Part shown: one piece after another, positions 60,353 through 64,000 of the stretch
How positions within the stretch are numbered: position 1 is the first letter of the stretch
Layout of the letters: each line of letters begins with the position of its first letter
Assembly: GCF_008369195.1 (NCBI RefSeq)
Contig: NZ_VOBC01000003.1
Span: forward strand, 310,001-374,000
DNA from: Sporosarcina sp. ANT_H38
Lineage (GTDB): Bacteria > Bacillota > Bacilli > Bacillales_A > Planococcaceae
DNA: 64,000 bases
Reading direction: 5' to 3'
Translations under genes and position numbers: made by a program
The notes under the pieces: model-generated
Seen by the model: the letters and a program-made list of their open reading frames with translations, nothing else
Database searches by the model: none
What the model was told of the DNA's origin: nothing

Positions 60353-60497
60353 TTATGTATATTGATCAATTGAAATCTGGCGAAGGCGGGGAAGCAGATT
60401 CAACAAAATTCCTCATTTTTAATCTATCATTCAAAAGAAATAACATATCCCCTTGCTACTTGTATAGTTGCGCTTTGGGATTGAATGACTTCTAGTA

Positions 60498-60568
60498 CGA
60501 TTACCGAGATGTCTAGATGTGTAGGGATGCAACTTTTTCGCATCCCTACACACTTTTTTCGGTAATCG
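60498..60568. repeat. Long imperfect inverted repeat
   Basis: CGATTACCGA (outer arm) plus GTGTAGGGATGC (inner arm) are mirrored by GCATCCCTACAC and TCGGTAATCG, giving a hairpin of about 70 bases. It could be a structured RNA, a strong terminator or a small transposon-like repeat. Confidence 0.5.
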
Positions 60569-60923
60569 CATGGTTGTCCTTCATCCGTCGCGCTCCACAT
60601 GCATAAGTACACAGAGTGCTGAAGCTTTTTGGGACGAAAGAATAGCAGGCTATTTATCAGAAGAAAAGCCGCCAAAGATGCAATTTCGGCGGCTGATGCT
60701 TTCTCTATGGTTTTTTCTTATTTATTTTAAAGAAGTGTCACTTTCTATAAGGTTTCACATGATTAGATGCATAATCTTTGCTAAAAGTAAGCATGGAACA
60801 CATTGTACAAGAGTGCCCGAAATTGTATGTCATCTATTCTTTTGTTCCAAAACACCTGCATTTTTAACTTGAATATTGTAGGAACGCAACAGTCAACTAT
60901 TCACAACAGGATTACTGAAAAAA

Positions 60924-60958
60924 TGTGGCTAGAAGTGACGGAGTCACTTCTAGCCACA
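60924..60958. terminator. Perfect 16-bp hairpin next to the insertion-sequence relic
   Basis: TGTGGCTAGAAGTGAC and GTCACTTCTAGCCACA are perfectly complementary around a three-base loop. A hairpin also sits at the same position beside relic copy 1. Confidence 0.55.
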
Positions 60959-61034
60959 CTAGGACCCACAGTAAATATGTCATGAATAGTTAACCGAAAG
61001 CGGTCCGAAAATGGTCCAGTGAAAATGGAGGTTA
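60951..61034 (+). mobile_element. Relic of an insertion-sequence end (IS21-like), copy 2
   Basis: The stretch shows TAGCCACACT, TGTCATGA, CCGAAAGCGG and then GGTCCGAAAATGG and GGTCCAGTGAAAATGGAGG. The same blocks occur at 2598-2708 on the opposite strand. The tandem GGTCC...AAAATGG units recall IS21-family ends. No transposase remains. Confidence 0.5.
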
Positions 61035-61207
61035 CCAAGCGCTTCCCGTCAGTATTTTGGCTTTCTCCATTTATATTCCCTCTATATTTAAGATTCTGTT
61101 AAGGTACTTTCCACTTCCATATAGATTTCTGCTATCATACTAACGAAGGTAAGGGCTTTTCTACAGGCTACCAACGCTTCCATATAGAAATACTGGGGGA
61201 ATGAAAA

Positions 61208-62422
61208 TTGAAACAACAACGAGTTCTCTTAATTGATGGGTTGCGAGGATTGAGCTTATTTGGGATTTTACTAGCGAACTTGCTTATTTTTCAATATGGG
61301 ATTTTTGGAAAAGATTCAATTTCAGTCTTTTCATTGTCTCCGATAGATACAGGGGCTTATCAATTTATGAAGATTTTTATTGAAGGGAGCTTCATGCCGA
61401 TTTTCACATTTCTTTTCGGCTATTCCATGATTAAAATGGCGGAAGGAATAGAGAGAAAAGGTGCAAAAGTGAAGCGCCACTTCGTTAGACGTTTCGTGTT
61501 ACTAGCAGCGGTTGGTCTCCTGCACAGCATTTTCCTTTGGGAAGGGGATATTCTATTTTTCTATGGATTGATGGGCTTCTTTCTTCTGCTGCTTTTGAAC
61601 CGAAAAAAGAAGACGCTTCTAATTTGGGGGATCGTTCTTTTCATACTCACAGGAGCCCTTTCATACGGAAAAGTGGACGAAGTTGCTGAAGATGTAGAAC
61701 GAATGGCAACATATATAAGTCAAACAAATGACGTGTACGCGAATGGGGCATATACAGAAATCATGACACATCGAAACAATGAAGACCCCTTGAACATGGA
61801 CGGGCTAATGGTCGCCTTTGTTCTTTTACTCGCACCACTTACAATGGCACCTCTCTTTTTGTTGGGTATGTATGCGGCTAGAGCAACGGCCTTTTCAAAT
61901 CCAGTTTCGGAACATAACCGCTACAAAATAGGAATGGCAATCCTTTTACCATTGGGGCTTTTGATGAAAAGTGTAGGTACACTCACACCCGAAAACGACT
62001 GGACCTATGTCTTACTCAGTATGGGTGGTCCGTTACTGGCACTAGGCTATATTTGTGCATTTGCTTACGTCTACACCAATTTTTCCGGTTCAAGAATGAT
62101 GCGTGCTTTCGAAAATGTTGGAAAACTATCGCTGACGAATTATCTTCTCCAAACGGTAATCTGTACATTCATCTTTTATGGCTACGGACTCGGTCAATTT
62201 GGGGAACTCGGCGTCTTGAACAGCATTTTACTGGGACTCGTCATTTTCTCTGCTCAATGTCTATTCAGTTATTCGTATCTAAAATATTTCCGTCGTGGAC
62301 CAATCGAATTTATCCTTCGTATGTGGACAAATTTCTCTTGGAACGGCCGCGTAAAAGCCAAGAATAAGAAATTAAGTTATCCACATGTCGATAACCAACA
62401 ACCACGTTTAACAGAAAAATAG
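61208..62422 (+). CDS. DUF418 family membrane protein
   Basis: This 404-residue protein has about nine or ten membrane helices. It opens with QQRVLLIDGLRGLSLFGILL, a hallmark of the DUF418/acyltransferase-3-like group (YxaH/YrkO relatives), and includes FTFLFGYSMIKMAEG and a C-terminal VGKLSLTNYLLQTVICTF, also typical. A possible role in membrane or envelope modification is not proven. A TTG start at 61208 follows GGGGGA; no in-frame ATG is suitable. Confidence 0.85.
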   Translation: MKQQRVLLIDGLRGLSLFGILLANLLIFQYGIFGKDSISVFSLSPIDTGAYQFMKIFIEGSFMPIFTFLFGYSMIKMAEGIERKGAKVKRHFVRRFVLLAAVGLLHSIFLWEGDILFFYGLMGFFLLLLLNRKKKTLLIWGIVLFILTGALSYGKVDEVAEDVERMATYISQTNDVYANGAYTEIMTHRNNEDPLNMDGLMVAFVLLLAPLTMAPLFLLGMYAARATAFSNPVSEHNRYKIGMAILLPLGLLMKSVGTLTPENDWTYVLLSMGGPLLALGYICAFAYVYTNFSGSRMMRAFENVGKLSLTNYLLQTVICTFIFYGYGLGQFGELGVLNSILLGLVIFSAQCLFSYSYLKYFRRGPIEFILRMWTNFSWNGRVKAKNKKLSYPHVDNQQPRLTEK

Positions 62423-62434
62423 GTTATCCACAGC

Positions 62435-62554
62435 TATGATGAAAATAATGACGCCTACATGGATTCCTATACGAGATCAGAGATTGAAAATCTCATTAAT
62501 ACTTTTCAAGAAAAAAATGCTTTAAACATTTTTCTTACGGAAGAGGCTAGATGA
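62435..62554 (+). pseudogene. Possible small gene remnant
   Basis: A 39-codon coherent stretch (YDENNDAYMDSYTRSEIEN, then a Lys/Asn/Leu-rich end EEAR) follows directly after the DUF418 gene in another frame. It contains one ATG without a ribosome site. It may be the tail of a lost gene. Low certainty. Confidence 0.25.
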
Positions 62555-62621
62555 AATAACCAGATAATATAATTGCCACGGCTGAATTAAGAACTACTTT
62601 ATGTAGAACAAATAATTGCGT

Positions 62622-62657
62622 AATGAAAAGCGTGCTAAATTCAGCACGCTTTTCATT
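62622..62657. terminator. Bidirectional terminator
   Basis: AATGAAAAGCGTGCT pairs perfectly with AGCACGCTTTTCATT, between convergent units. Confidence 0.8.
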
Positions 62658-62664
62658 ACTTAAG

Positions 62665-63117
62665 TCACTGCTTTTCTTGTAACTCCCATTTAATCATATT
62701 ATCCTCTTTCCCAACTTCCTCCATCCCCAGTTTCTTTAATACTTTGATAGAAGCATAATTATCATCTAAACACTCTGCAATGACACGATCTACTCTTTGA
62801 GAAGCGAATGCCCAATTTACTATCTCATTAACCGCTTCAGTTGCATAACCTTTCCCCCATTCAGAAGGAATAATACCATAACCAACTTCAACTATTTTAT
62901 CTGCTTGCGGCCTACCTTTGAAACCAATATCCCCAATAACGGAGTTGCTCTCATTATCTATGACGAACCATGGCCCCCACCCTAAAATAGTTGCATCCTT
63001 TTTAAGTTCTTCAATATGAAAATCGATATGTGGGCCAATCTCATATTTATCGATTATGGACGAAAGAAAATCCTCAGTGCAAGGTACAAGTGTTAATCTT
63101 TTTGTTTTTATATTCAC
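62665..63117 (-). CDS. GNAT acetyltransferase, RimJ/RimL type
   Basis: This 150-residue N-acetyltransferase starts MNIKTKRLTLVPCTEDFLSS. It has the acetyl-CoA loop EWGKGYATEAV near 85-95 and ends with the typical NYASIKVLKKLGMEEVG. Acceptors in this group range from ribosomal proteins to small amines. The single gene is followed by a terminator on the same strand. The substrate is unknown. Confidence 0.85.
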   Translation of the reverse strand: MNIKTKRLTLVPCTEDFLSSIIDKYEIGPHIDFHIEELKKDATILGWGPWFVIDNESNSVIGDIGFKGRPQADKIVEVGYGIIPSEWGKGYATEAVNEIVNWAFASQRVDRVIAECLDDNYASIKVLKKLGMEEVGKEDNMIKWELQEKQ

Positions 63118-63254
63118 TTTGACACTCCTTAGCAGTTATTTTATTACCTCAAAAGATTGAAACACCTTAAAATCAATCATAATCATATCCCCTTTAATTG
63201 ATCACAGGTAAATTTTAACATACATCAACCTGAAGTTTTGTTCTATGATAAAAT

Positions 63255-63291
63255 TAAAAGGGGAATACACATTACTGTGTATTCCCCTTTA
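63255..63291. terminator. Terminator after the MetE-like gene
   Basis: AAAAGGGGAATACACA pairs perfectly with TGTGTATTCCCCTTTT. It lies just past the stop of the minus-strand gene at the window edge. Confidence 0.8.
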
Positions 63292-63305
63292 TTATCAAGT
63301 CCTGC

Positions 63306-64000
63306 TTATCCCCAAACTTCCTTCGCCACATCCACAATGAATTTCAATTTCGCCCATTGCTGTTCTTCTGTTAACTTGTTCCCGTGATGCGTTGAAGCGA
63401 ACCCGCATTGTGGACTTAAGCACAGTTGTTCAAGCGGTACGTATTGTGAAGCTTCTTGAATACGTGCAATAACCGCGTCCTTGTCTTCCACTTCTCCATT
63501 TTTCGATGTAACTACACCAAGGACAACTTTTGCGCCACCGTTTGGTACATGATCCAGCGGTTTAAAGTCTCCTGAACGTTCGTCATCATATTCCAAGAAG
63601 AAGCCATCTACTTTTTCTTTTGCAAGTAATGTTGGTGCAATCAATGCATAGCTTCCTTCAAACGCCCACGTCGATTGGTAGTTTCCGCGGCATAAATGTG
63701 TTGTTACAAATAGATCTTCAGGCTTATCTTCCAGAACACCATTAATAACGCGTAGTGCTAGGTCAATTAGTTTTTCTCTTGAGTAGGCTCCATCGTTGAA
63801 CGGGATATTCGGTGCAGAAAGCCCCGCAATATAGACATCATCCAACTGCAAGTAGCGTACACCCGCCTTGTAAAATGCATTCAAAGCGTCTTTGTATGCT
63901 TGAATAACATCTTTTGCAAATTCTTCAATGTCAGGATAAATTGTTTCATCACGAATTCCGACATTAAAGAGCTGATTCGGACTCGGAATTGTTTGTTTCG
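63306..64000 (-). CDS. MetE-like (YxjG/YxjH) methyltransferase, partial (N-terminus outside window)
   Basis: About 231 C-terminal codons are visible and the frame stays open to the window edge. It is a cobalamin-independent methionine-synthase-like TIM barrel: IYPDIEEFAKD, then FYKAGVRYLQLDDVYIAG, THLCRGNY, and the zinc-ligand region QLCLSPQCGFAST. The family moves a methyl group from a folate or related donor to a thiol such as homocysteine. YxjG/YxjH proteins are single-domain relatives of MetE. The upstream control region is not in the window. Confidence 0.88.
   Translation of the reverse strand, partial: KQTIPSPNQLFNVGIRDETIYPDIEEFAKDVIQAYKDALNAFYKAGVRYLQLDDVYIAGLSAPNIPFNDGAYSREKLIDLALRVINGVLEDKPEDLFVTTHLCRGNYQSTWAFEGSYALIAPTLLAKEKVDGFFLEYDDERSGDFKPLDHVPNGGAKVVLGVVTSKNGEVEDKDAVIARIQEASQYVPLEQLCLSPQCGFASTHHGNKLTEEQQWAKLKFIVDVAKEVWG

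Larger units (their letters stand above)
60311..61207. other. Gene-poor region with hairpins and an insertion-sequence relic
   Basis: No credible gene is seen over almost 900 bases. It holds a terminator (60327-60352), a long hairpin (60498-60568), a GCCGCC/GGCGGC hairpin near 60668-60692, a perfect 16-bp hairpin (60924-60958) and the repeat 60951-61034. Confidence 0.6.

Noticed and set aside
60427..60675. 82-codon minus-strand frame in the gene-free gap
   Set aside because: It runs through hairpins, has no ribosome site and does not read like a protein.
61166..61181. Cre-like sequence upstream of the DUF418 gene
   Set aside because: The minus-strand TGGAAGCGTTGGTA lacks the fixed C of the consensus core.
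1..64000. tRNA, rRNA and CRISPR arrays
   Set aside because: No cloverleaf-like CCA-ended sequence, rRNA segment or regularly spaced direct repeats were recognised by eye; a dedicated scan could still find a missed tRNA.

Overview
The window looks like chromosome of a spore-forming, low-GC Gram-positive rod, most likely Planococcaceae and close to Sporosarcina. Supporting signs are a LicT/BglG antiterminator PTS locus with RAT leaders, bacilliredoxin YtxJ, SigL (sigma-54), the des-desK-desR cold-response genes, a YtrA-type GntR/ABC operon, two DUF4183 proteins typical of spore and exosporium surfaces, and strong AGGAGG ribosome sites. No rRNA, tRNA or CRISPR array was seen.

Layout. 0-2.5 kb: a divergent sugar-PTS locus. 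A truncated EIIC gene and an antiterminator gene lie on the minus strand and an EIIA gene on the plus strand, each behind a RAT/terminator leader. 2.5-6.1 kb: a relic of an insertion-sequence end, a DUF4317 gene, small genes, a CoA-pyrophosphatase-type Nudix gene and a gene fragment. 6.2-17.8 kb: a visibly AT-rich accessory (defence-type) island, all on the minus strand. In transcription order it holds a MutT-like Nudix, a PLD-helicase-DUF3427 protein, a three-gene operon (Cap4/DUF4297-like nuclease, small middle component, Rad50/SMC-like ATPase with a zinc hook) that matches the ABC-three-component/Lamassu architecture, and an HNH-domain protein of unknown family. Copies of a dispersed palindromic repeat sit on both sides of it.

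17.9-30.8 kb: a membrane-anchored serine hydrolase, an XRE regulator with a small membrane protein, an RclA-type flavoprotein, two DUF4183 proteins, a divergent pair acting on guanidino-type chemistry (a DDAH-like amidinohydrolase and a YqcI/YcgG heme-protein homologue), D-serine dehydratase, a D,D-carboxypeptidase beside an Rpn remnant, and the kynUBA operon turning tryptophan into anthranilate. 31-38.5 kb: a nine-gene thiamine salvage and uptake operon (ylmB-tenA-thiZ-thiX-thiY-thiW-thiD-thiM-thiE) behind a TPP riboswitch. 38.7-41.7 kb: desR, desK and des with a candidate DesR operator.

41.9-52.4 kb: two Xaa-Pro peptidase paralogues, sigL with a candidate CcpA site, a FabG-like reductase, ytxJ, a plsY-like gene, a PAP2 phosphatase, an alkyltransferase-like protein and tldD-pmbA. 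52.8-58.3 kb: a 30-residue membrane peptide, a six-gene GntR/ABC transporter operon and a TauE/SafE permease. 58.4-64 kb: a VOC protein, a PepD-type dipeptidase, a long gene-poor stretch with hairpins and a second copy of the insertion-sequence-end relic, a DUF418 membrane protein, a GNAT acetyltransferase, and a truncated MetE-like methyltransferase at the right edge.

Start codons were moved from the longest open frame where a Shine-Dalgarno site or family N-terminus favoured an internal start. Family names come from motif recognition only; no searches were run.
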